Shown piece after piece: positions 26,861 through 35,481 of a DNA stretch of 64,000 nt. Origin of the DNA: Roseateles toxinivorans (GTDB lineage: Bacteria > Pseudomonadota > Gammaproteobacteria > Burkholderiales > Burkholderiaceae_C). The notes below the pieces were generated by a model. The model made no database searches, was not told where the DNA came from, and saw only the letters and a program-made list of their open reading frames with translations. The stretch covers positions 124,001 to 188,000 of the forward strand of contig NZ_SNXS01000003.1 in NCBI RefSeq assembly GCF_004362525.1, written 5' to 3'. How positions within the stretch are numbered: the first letter of the stretch is position 1; every line of letters begins with the position of its first letter. The translations under genes were made by a program, and so were the position numbers.

Positions 26861-28954
26861 ATGAATTCCGCAGTTACGCCTTCCGCCGACGCTTCTGTGT
26901 CGAATAGCACGCCCAAAACGGTCCACGGGGCCTGTCCGCACGATTGCCCCGACACCTGCGCGATGCGCATCACGGTGCAGGACGGCCGGGTGATCAAGAT
27001 CCAGGGCGACCCCGATCACGCCACCACCCAGGGCGCCCTGTGCACCAAGGTGTCGCGCTATGCCGAGCGCAGCTACCACCCGGAGCGGGTGTTGACGCCG
27101 CTCAAGCGCGTTGGCCCCAAGGGCCGGGGTCAGTTCGTGCCGGTGAGTTGGGACGAGGCGCTGAGCGATATCGCCGGCCGCCTGAAGGCAATCGCGGCCC
27201 GCGACCCCGAGGCCATCCTGCCCTACAGCTATGCCGGCACGATGGGCCTGCTGCAGGGCGAGTCGATCGCCGCACGCTTCTTCAACAAGCTGGGTGCCTC
27301 GCAGCTGCTGCGCACGATCTGCGCCTCGGCCGGTGGTGCGGCGCTGGCGGCGACCTATGGCCACAAGGTGGGCATGCGGGTCGAGCAGTTTGCCTTCAGC
27401 CGGCTGATCATCATCTGGGGCAGCAATTCGATTGCCTCGAACCTGCATTTCTGGACCCTGGCCAATCAGGCCAAGCGCCAGGGCGCCAAGCTGATCTGCA
27501 TAGACCCGCGCAAGACCGAGACGGCCGACAAATGCCACCAGCACATCGCCCTGCTGCCCGGCACCGACGGTGCGCTGGCCCTGGGCCTGATGCATGAGCT
27601 GATCGTCAACCACTGGCTGGACCAGGACTACATCGATCGCCATGTCGATGGCTGGGACGGCCTGCGCGAACGCGCGCTGCAATGGCCGCCCGAGCGCGTG
27701 GCCGAGGTCTGCGGCATCAGCGCCGATGAGGTGCGCCAGCTGGCGCGCGACTACGGCACGACGAAGCCGGCGGCCATCCGCCTGAACTACGGCATGCAGC
27801 GTGTGCGCGGCGGCGGCAATGCAGTGAGGCTGGTGGCCCTGCTGCCCTGCCTGACTGGTGCCTGGCGTCAGGCGGCCGGCGGCATGCTGCTGTCCAGCTC
27901 GGGCTTTTTCGCGCCGTACAAGAACACGGCCCAGCTGGAACGGCCCGATCTGCTGGCCGGCCGCACGCCGCGCACCATCAATATGAGCACCATTGGCGAC
28001 GATCTGCTGCGCGAGGCCTCACCCGAGTTCGGTCCCAAGATCGAAGCGGTGATCGTCTACAACAGCAACCCGGTGGCCGTGGCGCCCGAGTCGGGCAAGG
28101 TGGTGGCCGGCTTCCAGCGGGAGGATCTGTTCACCGTCGTGCTGGAGCACTTCCTGACCGACACCGCCGACCAGGCCGACTATGTGCTGCCGGCGACCAC
28201 TCAGCTGGAGCATCTGGATGTGCACACCAGCTACGGCCACACCACGGTCCTGATCAACGAGCCGGCTATTTGCCCGCAGGGCCAGGCCTTGCCCAATACG
28301 CAGATATTCCGCGAACTGGCCGCACGCATGGGCTTCACCGAACCCTGCTTTGCCGACAGCGACGAGACCCTGGCTCGCCAGGCCCTGGTGGACGGCCTCA
28401 GCTTCGACGAGCTGCGTGCCACCGGCTGGCTGCAGCTGCCGATCGCCGACGCGCCTTTCGCCCATGGTGGCTTCCCTACGCCCAACGGCAAGGTGCAGGC
28501 CGATGCGCCGGGCCTGGGCCTGCCGGACTACGTGCCGAATTACGAAAGCCGGCAGTCCTCGCCCGAGCTGGCGCGGCGCTATCCGCTGGCGATGATCTCG
28601 CCGCCGGCGCGCAACTTCCTGAACTCCAGCTTCGTCAATGTGAAGAGCCTGCGCGACATCGAGGGCGAGCCCCTGCTGGAGATGCATGGCGATGATGCCG
28701 CCGCCCGGGGCATCCAGGACGGGCAGGTGGTGCGGGTGTTCAACGAACGCGGCACCTACCGCTGCCGCGTGGCGCTGAACCCGCGCGCGCGGCCCGGCGT
28801 CGTCAACGGCCTGGGCGTCTGGTGGCGCAAGCTGGGGCTGGACGGCACGAATGTCAATGAGCTGACGCATCAGCGCCTGACCGATATGGGCGAGGCGCCC
28901 AGCTTCTACGACTGCCTGGTCGAGGTGCAGGCCGACAGTCTCCGGGCGGCGTGA
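26861..28954 (+). CDS. Molybdopterin-dependent oxidoreductase
   Basis: The 697-residue protein has the Fe-S cysteines of this family: C25-x3-C29-x3-C33-x27-C61 (CPHDCPDTC ... LCTKV). The Molybdopterin domain follows, and a Molydop_binding domain lies at about 580-690 (PPARNFLNSSFVNVKSL ... PRARPGVVNGLGVWW). It lacks a signal peptide, so it is cytoplasmic, like some BisC/formate-dehydrogenase-H relatives. The electron acceptor and substrate cannot be read from sequence. A TGCAAT hexamer about 15 bases before ATG 26861 may be a -10. GTGA overlap with the next gene. Confidence 0.92.
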   Translation: MNSAVTPSADASVSNSTPKTVHGACPHDCPDTCAMRITVQDGRVIKIQGDPDHATTQGALCTKVSRYAERSYHPERVLTPLKRVGPKGRGQFVPVSWDEALSDIAGRLKAIAARDPEAILPYSYAGTMGLLQGESIAARFFNKLGASQLLRTICASAGGAALAATYGHKVGMRVEQFAFSRLIIIWGSNSIASNLHFWTLANQAKRQGAKLICIDPRKTETADKCHQHIALLPGTDGALALGLMHELIVNHWLDQDYIDRHVDGWDGLRERALQWPPERVAEVCGISADEVRQLARDYGTTKPAAIRLNYGMQRVRGGGNAVRLVALLPCLTGAWRQAAGGMLLSSSGFFAPYKNTAQLERPDLLAGRTPRTINMSTIGDDLLREASPEFGPKIEAVIVYNSNPVAVAPESGKVVAGFQREDLFTVVLEHFLTDTADQADYVLPATTQLEHLDVHTSYGHTTVLINEPAICPQGQALPNTQIFRELAARMGFTEPCFADSDETLARQALVDGLSFDELRATGWLQLPIADAPFAHGGFPTPNGKVQADAPGLGLPDYVPNYESRQSSPELARRYPLAMISPPARNFLNSSFVNVKSLRDIEGEPLLEMHGDDAAARGIQDGQVVRVFNERGTYRCRVALNPRARPGVVNGLGVWWRKLGLDGTNVNELTHQRLTDMGEAPSFYDCLVEVQADSLRAA

Positions 28955-30048
28955 AGCGGAAGCGCTGGATGGCTTGGGCAGGGTTGGCAAGTCTGATGGC
29001 CGTCGGCGCCGTGCTGCTGAGTACAGGCTGCGCCAATGTCAGCTATCTGGCCCAGTCGGTGTCCGGCCATATGCAGCTGGTCAGCGCGGCCAAGCCGGTG
29101 CAGCAGTGGCTGGATGACCCATCCCAGCCGGCTGAGTTGCGTCAGCGCCTGGCCCTGAGCCAGCGCATGCGTGACTTCGCTGTTCAGGAACTGAAGCTGC
29201 CCGACAACCGCAGCTATCGCGCCTATGCCGATCTGAAGCGCCCGGCGGCCGTCTGGAATGTGGTCGCCGCACCGGAGCTGAGCCTGAGCCTGAAAACCTG
29301 GTGCTTCCCGGTGATGGGCTGCGTCGGCTACCGCGGCTACTTCCAGCGCGAGCGGGCCGACGCCTTTGCTCAGGGCCTGCAGCAGGAGCCGGGCCTCGAG
29401 GTCTCTGTCTACGGCGTGCCCGCCTACTCGACCTTGGGTCTGACCAACTGGCTGGGCGGCGACCCGCTGCTCAACACCTTCATCCGCTACCCGGAGGGCG
29501 AGCTGGCCCGGCTGATCTTCCACGAGCTGACGCATCAGGTCGTCTATGTGAAGGACGACACCATGTTCAACGAGTCCTTTGCCACCGCGGTGGAGCGCCT
29601 CGGTGCGCAGCGCTGGCTGGCCACCCAGGGCTCGGCCGCGGCCCGCGACGAGTTTGTGGCGCTGGAACGACGCCGCGAGGATTTTCGCGCGCTGACGATG
29701 CGCTACCGCCAGCGCCTGGACCGGCTCTACCGCAGCGATGCCAGTGCAGAGGCCAAACGCGCCGGAAAGGCCGCCCTGATGGCCGAGCTGCGGGCCGACT
29801 ACGCCGCGCTCAAGGCCGGCACCTGGGGCGGCTATGCCGGTTACGACGGCTGGTTTGCCCGCGCCAACAATGCCTCCTTTGGCGTGCTGGCGGCCTACAA
29901 CGAGCTGACGCCGCAGTTCGAGGCACTGTTCGAGCGCGAGGGCCGTGACTTCGAGCGCTTCTATGCGGCCGTGCGCGCAATGGCCAGCTTGCCGCGCGAC
30001 GAGCGCCGCGCCACACTGAAACAAAACCTGCCACCGGAGACGCACTGA
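28951..30048 (+). CDS. Predicted lipoprotein aminopeptidase (PF10023-like)
   Basis: The 365-residue protein starts at GTG 28951, overlapping the stop of the molybdopterin gene. It has a lipoprotein signal peptide with LLSTGC as lipobox (Cys27). The HELTH motif at 191-195 provides zinc ligands, and ESFATAVE probably supplies the third. It matches the family of putative aminopeptidases, which are rarely characterised. The PHA-regulator gene follows with a one-base overlap. Confidence 0.88.
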   Translation: MKRKRWMAWAGLASLMAVGAVLLSTGCANVSYLAQSVSGHMQLVSAAKPVQQWLDDPSQPAELRQRLALSQRMRDFAVQELKLPDNRSYRAYADLKRPAAVWNVVAAPELSLSLKTWCFPVMGCVGYRGYFQRERADAFAQGLQQEPGLEVSVYGVPAYSTLGLTNWLGGDPLLNTFIRYPEGELARLIFHELTHQVVYVKDDTMFNESFATAVERLGAQRWLATQGSAAARDEFVALERRREDFRALTMRYRQRLDRLYRSDASAEAKRAGKAALMAELRADYAALKAGTWGGYAGYDGWFARANNASFGVLAAYNELTPQFEALFEREGRDFERFYAAVRAMASLPRDERRATLKQNLPPETH

Positions 30049-30380
30049 TGTCCGATATACGCATACACCGCGACCACAATCTGGGGCTGGTACGCGCCCG
30101 TGAGGTGGCCTGGGCCTGGGCCGAGGAGGTCGAGCGCAAGTTCGACATGGACTGCACCGTGCTCGAGGGCGAGACCAGCGACACCGTGCAGTTCACCCGA
30201 TCGGGCGTCAAAGGCCAGATGATCGTTGCCGCCGATCACTTCGATCTCAGCGCCAAGCTGGGCCTCTTGCTGGGTGCATTCAAGGGCACGATAGAGCAGG
30301 AGATCCAGAAGGAGCTGGACGCCCTGCTGGCCGCCGAGGTGAAGCCCAAGAAGGCGGCGGCCAAGAAAAAACCGGCCTGA
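30048..30380 (+). CDS. PHA granule-associated/system family protein (PF09650)
   Basis: The 110-residue protein resembles the polyhydroxyalkanoic acid system family, with a single domain at about 1-90 (RDHNLGLVRAREVAWAWAEEVERKF ... AADHFDLSAKLGLLLGAFKG) and a Lys/Ala-rich tail. Members are found near PHA genes and are thought to act at PHA granules or in their regulation. It overlaps the aminopeptidase stop by one base (TGATG) and ends at a bidirectional hairpin. Confidence 0.85.
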   Translation: MSDIRIHRDHNLGLVRAREVAWAWAEEVERKFDMDCTVLEGETSDTVQFTRSGVKGQMIVAADHFDLSAKLGLLLGAFKGTIEQEIQKELDALLAAEVKPKKAAAKKKPA

Positions 30381-30391
30381 GCGGCCGGTTT
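30369..30391. terminator. Terminator between convergent PHA-regulator and ACBP genes
   Basis: AAACCGGCC-TGAGC-GGCCGGTTT is a perfect 9-bp stem with a TTT end on the plus strand and a T-run (from AAAAAAA) on the minus strand. It ends the PHA-regulator gene and could serve the minus-strand ACBP gene from the other side. Confidence 0.7.
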
Positions 30392-30428
30392 CGGGCATCA
30401 GGCCGGGCGCGCTGCCCGGCTCGGCCCG

Positions 30429-30680
30429 TCACTTCAGCGATTCAATCAGGTCAATGTACTCCTGCATCGCTTCTTCGCTGGACTTGCCCTTCAGCTCCTT
30501 CCAGGCGTCGTACTTGGCACGGCCCACCATGTCGGTGAAACCGGGGCGCGAGCCCTCGACGTCGCCACTGCTGCCCTGCTTGTACAGCGCATACAGCTTC
30601 AGCAGCGTCATATTGTCGGGGCGCTCCGGGAGCGACTTGGAGCCGGCAACGGCGGCTTCGAATTGTTCTTTCAGGCTCAT
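30429..30680 (-). CDS. Acyl-CoA-binding protein
   Basis: The 83-residue protein fits a whole ACBP four-helix domain: FEAAVAGSKSLPERPDNMTLLKLYALYKQGSSGDVEG, then RPGFTDMVGRAKYDAWKELKGKSSEEAMQEYI. It binds long-chain acyl-CoA esters in the cytoplasm. It is divergent from the wax-ester synthase, so both genes fit handling of acyl-CoA pools. Confidence 0.93.
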   Translation of the reverse strand: MSLKEQFEAAVAGSKSLPERPDNMTLLKLYALYKQGSSGDVEGSRPGFTDMVGRAKYDAWKELKGKSSEEAMQEYIDLIESLK

Positions 30681-30786
30681 CGTGTCTCCTTCAGGACGTT
30701 GGGTCGGTGCAAAGCTTGGTATCTATCGCTATGGACGACTCGGATATTAACCAGCATTGTTGCTCCAGAAAAACAAGGAGACGGAA

Positions 30787-32202
30787 TTGAGCCCAACGCC
30801 TGAACGCATGTCGCGTGTGGACACCGCCTGGCTGCGCATGGATTGCGACGCCAACCTGATGATGATCGTCGGCATCTGGCTGCTGCGCCCGCGGCTGACG
30901 GTAGAGCAGGTCTCGGCCCGCGTGCAGGAGCGCTTGCTGCAGTACACACGCTTTCGCCAGAAGGTGGTGCACGACACGATGGGTGCCAGCTGGGTGGAGG
31001 ACGAGGACTTCGACATCTCCCGCCATGTGGTCAAGGAGGTGCTCAAGCCCCGCCGCGGTCAGCCGGCCGAGGAGGCGCTCAAGCAGCGCGTCGGCGAGCT
31101 CGCCGCCGAGCCGCTGGACCCGGACCGCCCGCTGTGGCAGTTCCGCGTGGTCGAGGAGATGGATGGCCAGAGCGTGCTGATCGCCCGCATCCACCACTGC
31201 ATCGCCGACGGCATCGCGCTGATGTCGGTGCTGTTTTCGATCACCGATGGCGGCAAGGCGCCGCCGGAAAAGGCGCAGCGCCCGGAGGCCGAGCACGACT
31301 TCCTGTCCGATGCGCTGCTCAAGCCCCTGACCGACCTGATGGTCAAGGCCATAGGCATGACCGGCACGGCCGCCGCCAAGTCGATGGAGACCCTGGCCCG
31401 CCCGGCCGCACCGGCCCAGGCCTCGGCCGACGTGCTGCGCATGGGCTACCAGGCGCTCAGCGACGTGACCGCCTTTGCCATGATGCCCGACGACTCGCGC
31501 ACCAGCCTGAAGGGCAAGCCCAATGGCAGGAAGCATGTGGCCTGGGGCGAGCCGCTGCCACTGGACGCCGTCAAGGCCGCCGGCAAGGCGCTGGGTTGCT
31601 CGATCAACGATGTGCTTCTGAGCTGCGCCGCCGGCGCCATCGGCAGCTATCTGCAGGCCCAGGGCGACGACCCGGCGGGCAAGGAAATCCGCGCCATGGT
31701 GCCGGTCAATCTGCGGCCGCTGGAGAAGGCCTACCAGCTGGGCAATCGCTTCGGCCTGGTGCCCCTGGTGCTGCCGGTGGGCATCGCCAACCCGATCGAG
31801 CGCCTGTACGAGGTGCGCAAGCGCATGAGCGAGTTGAAGGGCAGCTACCAGCCACTGCTGGCCTTCGGGCTGCTGTCACTGGCCGGCCTGTTCATCAAGC
31901 CGGTGCAGAACGCGATGCTGAACCTGTTCGCCAAGAAGACCACGGCGGTGATGACCAATGTGCCGGGGCCGTCAAACGCGCTGAAGTTCTGCGGCGCCTC
32001 GGTCGAGCGCCTGATGTTCTGGGTGCCGCAGTCCGGCGACGTCGGCATAGGCGTCAGCATCCTGACCTATGCCGGCAATGTGCAGTTCGGCCTGATCACC
32101 GACGACGCCCTGTGTCCCCACCCGCAGCTGATCATCGACCGCTTCCAGCCGGAGTTCAACAAGCTGCTGGTGCTGGCGCTGATGCTGCCTTGGGAAGCTT
32201 AG
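30787..32202 (+). CDS. Wax-ester synthase/diacylglycerol acyltransferase
   Basis: The 471-residue protein is of the WS/DGAT family, with the acyltransferase motif HHxxxDG at 136-142 (HHCIADG) and PLWQFRVVEEM ahead of it. The C-terminal domain has NVPGPSNALKFCGA. It should esterify acyl-CoA with an alcohol or diacylglycerol, giving storage lipid at the membrane. The start is a TTG at 30787 because an AAGGAG lies six bases before it; the frame is open further upstream, and ATG 30808 is the alternative. ACBP is divergent, suggesting shared regulation. Confidence 0.9.
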   Translation: MSPTPERMSRVDTAWLRMDCDANLMMIVGIWLLRPRLTVEQVSARVQERLLQYTRFRQKVVHDTMGASWVEDEDFDISRHVVKEVLKPRRGQPAEEALKQRVGELAAEPLDPDRPLWQFRVVEEMDGQSVLIARIHHCIADGIALMSVLFSITDGGKAPPEKAQRPEAEHDFLSDALLKPLTDLMVKAIGMTGTAAAKSMETLARPAAPAQASADVLRMGYQALSDVTAFAMMPDDSRTSLKGKPNGRKHVAWGEPLPLDAVKAAGKALGCSINDVLLSCAAGAIGSYLQAQGDDPAGKEIRAMVPVNLRPLEKAYQLGNRFGLVPLVLPVGIANPIERLYEVRKRMSELKGSYQPLLAFGLLSLAGLFIKPVQNAMLNLFAKKTTAVMTNVPGPSNALKFCGASVERLMFWVPQSGDVGIGVSILTYAGNVQFGLITDDALCPHPQLIIDRFQPEFNKLLVLALMLPWEA

Positions 32203-32207
32203 GTCTT

Positions 32208-32251
32208 GTAGCCCGGATGCAATCCGGGGCCCCGGATTCCACTCGGGCTAC
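32208..32251. repeat. REP-like palindrome between convergent genes
   Basis: The 44-base segment (starting GTAGCCCGGATGCAATCCGG) is an imperfect palindrome of the GTAGCCCGGAT...ATCCGGGCTAC kind, which recurs between genes in many proteobacteria. It lies between the wax-ester synthase and the TPR gene, and the TPR gene's stop codon (32248-32250) is inside it. It may serve as a bidirectional terminator. Confidence 0.65.
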
Positions 32252-33021
32252 TCCTCCAATTCCTCCCGCGCCATCTCCACATCCAACCGCTCCATTGCGT
32301 CCAGCGGGTCGCTGGCGGCCGCGTCGGCATAGAGCTGCTCGGCCTCCTTCATCCGCTTGTCGCCTTCGAGCATCACCAGGCCGTTGGCGTATTCGATCAT
32401 CGCGATGGCCGAGGTGGGGTTCAGCTTCAAGGCCTCCTTGAACATCTTCAGGCCGGTGGCGGTGTCGGCGCCCTGGGTGCGGGCCAGGAGCTTGCCGACC
32501 TTGTCTATCACCTCGGCGTGGAAGGCGCCCAGCGCGATGTGCGCGTCGGCATGCTTGGGGGCCAGCGAGATGGCTGTTTCGAGCGCGTTCTTGCACTTGG
32601 AGCCAAGGCCCTGGGCCAGCGCCTTGGCGACGCTGATGCCCTGCCCGTAACGGCCGATCGCATAGGCCTGCCAGTAGTAGGCATTGGCATTCTTCGGTTC
32701 GGCGGCTTGCTGGGCCTCGGCCCGCTGGGCGACCTCCAGGAACATCTCCAGCTTGGTCTTCTCGCTCTTTTCCAGGTAGTTGGCGTAGATCGCCTGGGCC
32801 TTGTTGGCCACCGTGATGCCGGCGCCGCCCGCCTTCAGGCCGGCCTCGCAGGCCTTCTGGAATTCGCCGGCATGGAACAGTGCCCAGGCCGCCAGCACCT
32901 TCTCGTCCTTGGGGAAGGGCTCGGTATCGCCGGCATGCAGCCGGGCCCATTTCTTCTTCAGCGCGGCGGCGTCATAGACATAGTCGGCGTTGTCGTGGGG
33001 GAAGGCGGTCCATTTGGCCAT
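32248..33021 (-). CDS. TPR-repeat protein
   Basis: This 257-residue protein is mostly helical with tetratricopeptide-type repeats (ALFHAGEFQKACEAGLKAGG, NAYYWQAYAIGRYGQG, and MFKEALKLNPTSAIAMIEYANGL as a canonical TPR). It has no signal peptide. TPR proteins are scaffolds; the partner is not evident. The TetR gene lies 21 bases upstream on the same strand, so the two may be co-transcribed. Confidence 0.82.
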   Translation of the reverse strand: MAKWTAFPHDNADYVYDAAALKKKWARLHAGDTEPFPKDEKVLAAWALFHAGEFQKACEAGLKAGGAGITVANKAQAIYANYLEKSEKTKLEMFLEVAQRAEAQQAAEPKNANAYYWQAYAIGRYGQGISVAKALAQGLGSKCKNALETAISLAPKHADAHIALGAFHAEVIDKVGKLLARTQGADTATGLKMFKEALKLNPTSAIAMIEYANGLVMLEGDKRMKEAEQLYADAAASDPLDAMERLDVEMAREELEE

Positions 33022-33042
33022 GGGTGTCTCCGTGGGCGGTGG

Positions 33043-33744
33043 TCAGGGGGATGAAAGTGACGATTGCGAGGTCTTGGCGGCCTCGTTGGCATGCTCGGTG
33101 TAGTTGGCCGCGAGCGTCAGCAAATGGGCGCGGGAGGCGCTGTCCAGATAGGGCGTGAGCAGGCTCAGCAAGTGGTAGGCGCCACGCATCAGGGCTGCAC
33201 CGGCGCGGCTGGGCTCCAGCGCATGGCGCGGGTCGCGCACATACTCGAAACTCAGCCAGTAGCTGAGCAGCACGACCATCGCGGTGGCCACCGGTTCGGC
33301 CTCCTGATCGCTCAGCCGTATGGCTCCGGCCCGCTGCATGCCCTGCAGCACGGCGCGCACGGCCAGCGACTTGTCTTTCAGCACGGTCTGAAAATGGGTT
33401 TCCAGGCGGCGGTTCTTGCTCAAGAGGTCGTTGAGGTCGCGGTACAGAAAGCGGTATTGCCAGATCAGCTCGAACAGCATGTGGAAGAACAGCCACGCGT
33501 CCTCGACATTGCGCACGCTGTCGGCGGCCCGCAGCAACTCGTTCAGCGCCATCTCGTAGCGATCGAACAGCGCGTTGATCAGCTCGTCCTTGGCCGGGTA
33601 GTGGTAGTAGAGATTGCCGGGGCTGATCTTCAGCTCGGCAGAAATCAGCGTGGTGGAGACATTGGGCTCGCCAAAGCGGTTGAAGAGGTCCAATGTGACC
33701 TCAAGGATGCGTTCGGCCGTGCGGCGCGGCTTCTTGGCTTGCAT
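33043..33744 (-). CDS. TetR-family transcriptional regulator
   Basis: The 233-residue protein has an N-terminal TetR HTH (ERILEVTLDLFNRFGEPNVSTTLISAELKISPGNLYYHYPAKDELINALF) and a C-terminal ligand domain. The NLYYHYPAKDEL segment is typical of regulators near fatty-acid and PHA genes in beta-proteobacteria. A role in lipid metabolism is inferred from the wax-ester synthase, ACBP and PHA neighbours. Confidence 0.9.
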   Translation of the reverse strand: MQAKKPRRTAERILEVTLDLFNRFGEPNVSTTLISAELKISPGNLYYHYPAKDELINALFDRYEMALNELLRAADSVRNVEDAWLFFHMLFELIWQYRFLYRDLNDLLSKNRRLETHFQTVLKDKSLAVRAVLQGMQRAGAIRLSDQEAEPVATAMVVLLSYWLSFEYVRDPRHALEPSRAGAALMRGAYHLLSLLTPYLDSASRAHLLTLAANYTEHANEAAKTSQSSLSSP

Positions 33745-33812
33745 TCAGCTTGTCTCCTGTGCGCCTGCATTCTGGCATCAAGGCTGCTGAGACCTGCCCG
33801 CGACAAGAAAAA

Positions 33813-33833
33813 AGGCCGGCAATGCCGGCCTTG
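33813..33833 (-). terminator. Rho-independent terminator of the PEP-CTERM gene
   Basis: On the minus strand the sequence reads AAGGCCGGCA-T-TGCCGGCCTT followed by a T-run (TTTTCTTG). The stem is a perfect 10 bp, 19 bases after the PEP-CTERM stop. It also separates that gene from the TetR gene downstream. Confidence 0.75.
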
Positions 33834-33852
33834 GTGTGATGCGTGACAGCGC

Positions 33853-34395
33853 TCAGGCGCTGCGGCGGCGGGCGATGCGGCCCACGGCCAGCAGGCCGGC
33901 CAACAAGAGCGCATAGCTGGCGGGTTCGGGCACGGCGCTGACGTTGAGTGCCCCGGCGGCCAGCGGATTGGCATTGCTGCCGTTCCACAGCCCGGCGGCG
34001 TCGATCTGGTTGACGTTGCCGGTGTTCCAGCCGAAGAAGTATTTGTTGTTTGAGTTCTTCTGTGAATAGACCAGCCAGTGAAAGCTGTTCAAGCCGGAGT
34101 GCTGCCAGTCGGTGACGGCCGAGCCGTCCCAGGTCAGGAAGTAGGGTGCTGCCACGGAGTTGGCGAAGGCCCCCATCGTGTACTGGCCGCCGGACAGGCT
34201 GCCCAGCGCCGCAAAGGCGCTCGCGGTGACCGAGAAGTCCAGCACCTGGTACTGGCCCGCCACCGGGCTGCTGCCGTCGGTGACGAATTGCCCTGCCTCC
34301 GAGCCGAACGACCAGTTCCAGACCTGATTGGCCTGGGCGCCGCTGACCAACAAGGTCAAGGCGGCAGCAATGCCGGAAAGCTTGCAAACATTCAT
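33853..34395 (-). CDS. PEP-CTERM sorting-domain secreted protein
   Basis: This 180-residue protein has an N-terminal signal peptide (ending near SGAQA) and a PEP-CTERM tail (VPEPASYALLLAGLLAVGRIARRR) at about 153-177. The central part is rich in Ser, Gly, Asn and Trp and has no domain I recognise. PEP-CTERM proteins are anchored by an exosortase and exported to the surface or biofilm matrix; the sorting enzyme must be elsewhere. A good terminator follows. Confidence 0.88.
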   Translation of the reverse strand: MNVCKLSGIAAALTLLVSGAQANQVWNWSFGSEAGQFVTDGSSPVAGQYQVLDFSVTASAFAALGSLSGGQYTMGAFANSVAAPYFLTWDGSAVTDWQHSGLNSFHWLVYSQKNSNNKYFFGWNTGNVNQIDAAGLWNGSNANPLAAGALNVSAVPEPASYALLLAGLLAVGRIARRRSA

Positions 34396-34517
34396 GGTGG
34401 ACCTCGGTGCCGGGTTCTATCACTTTGCTCGCTGATATTGACCGGGTGCCATGCCGCCCGCAACCCCTTGTATTGGGGGGCGAAGACCGCACGCCAGCGC
34501 CAAGGGCTTGCCCTGCC

Positions 34518-34523
34518 TACAAT
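34518..34523 (+). promoter_or_regulatory. Possible -10 element of the ABC gene
   Basis: TACAAT lies 10 bases before the ABC ATPase ATG, which would give a leader of only a few bases. No convincing -35 is visible, so this is tentative. Confidence 0.3.
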
Positions 34524-34533
34524 CGCTCGCACC

Positions 34534-35481
34534 ATGAGTTCATCCCCCCCGGCTGTATCCCTTCCCGCCCTGCGCTTTGACAATGTCACCAAAACCTACC
34601 GCGGCGGTCAGGTCCGGGCCTTGGGCGGCGTCAGCTTCGAGATTGCACAGGGCGAGTTCTTTGGTCTGCTGGGGCCCAATGGCGCGGGCAAAACGACGCT
34701 GATCAGCATCCTGGCCGGTCTGGCCAAGGCGACGAGCGGCTCCGTGTCCGTCCACGGCCATGATGTCGTGGGCGACTATGCCGCCGCCCGCCGCGCCCTG
34801 GGCGTGGTGCCGCAGGAGCTGGTGTTCGACCCCTTTTTCAGCGTGCGCGAGACGCTGCGCATCCAGAGCGGCTACTTCGGTGTGCGCAATAACGAGGCCT
34901 GGATCGACGAGTTGCTGGAAAACCTGGGCCTCGCCGACAAGGCCAACGCCAATATGCGCCAGCTGTCCGGCGGCATGAAGCGCCGCGTGCTGGTGGCCCA
35001 GGCCCTGGTGCACCGCCCGCCGGTGATCGTGCTGGATGAACCGACCGCCGGGGTTGACGTCGAGCTGCGCCAGACGCTGTGGCAATTTGTCGCCCGCCTG
35101 AACAAGGAAGGCCACACGGTGCTGCTGACCACCCACTATCTGGAAGAGGCCGAGGCGCTGTGCGGTCGCATTGCAATGCTCAAACAGGGCCGCATCGTGG
35201 CACTGGACCGCACCTCGGCGCTGCTCGCCGGCACCGCCAGCACGATGCTGCGCTTCAAGCTGGACCAAGCGCTGCCGGCCGGCCTGGCCGAGCGCGCCCG
35301 GGTGACAGGCCGCATCGTCCAGGTCAAGGCCCATGACGCGGCCGAGGTCGAGCAGATCCTGGCGGCCTTGCGTGCCGCCGGCTGCCAGATCGAAGACCTG
35401 GAGATAGGCCGCGCCGACCTCGAGGATGTGTTTCTGGAAATCATGCAAAGCGAGCCTGCGGCCGCGGAGGCCCGCTCATGA
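34534..35481 (+). CDS. ABC exporter ATPase subunit
   Basis: This 315-residue ATPase has Walker A GPNGAGKTT (47-55), the LSGGMKRR signature, Walker B VIVLDEPTAGVD, and an H-loop in LLTTHYLEEAE. It belongs to the YadG/NodI-like export ATPases. The start ATG 34534 lies next to a possible -10 (TACAAT). The permease gene overlaps its end by four bases. The transported substrate is unknown. Confidence 0.93.
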   Translation: MSSSPPAVSLPALRFDNVTKTYRGGQVRALGGVSFEIAQGEFFGLLGPNGAGKTTLISILAGLAKATSGSVSVHGHDVVGDYAAARRALGVVPQELVFDPFFSVRETLRIQSGYFGVRNNEAWIDELLENLGLADKANANMRQLSGGMKRRVLVAQALVHRPPVIVLDEPTAGVDVELRQTLWQFVARLNKEGHTVLLTTHYLEEAEALCGRIAMLKQGRIVALDRTSALLAGTASTMLRFKLDQALPAGLAERARVTGRIVQVKAHDAAEVEQILAALRAAGCQIEDLEIGRADLEDVFLEIMQSEPAAAEARS

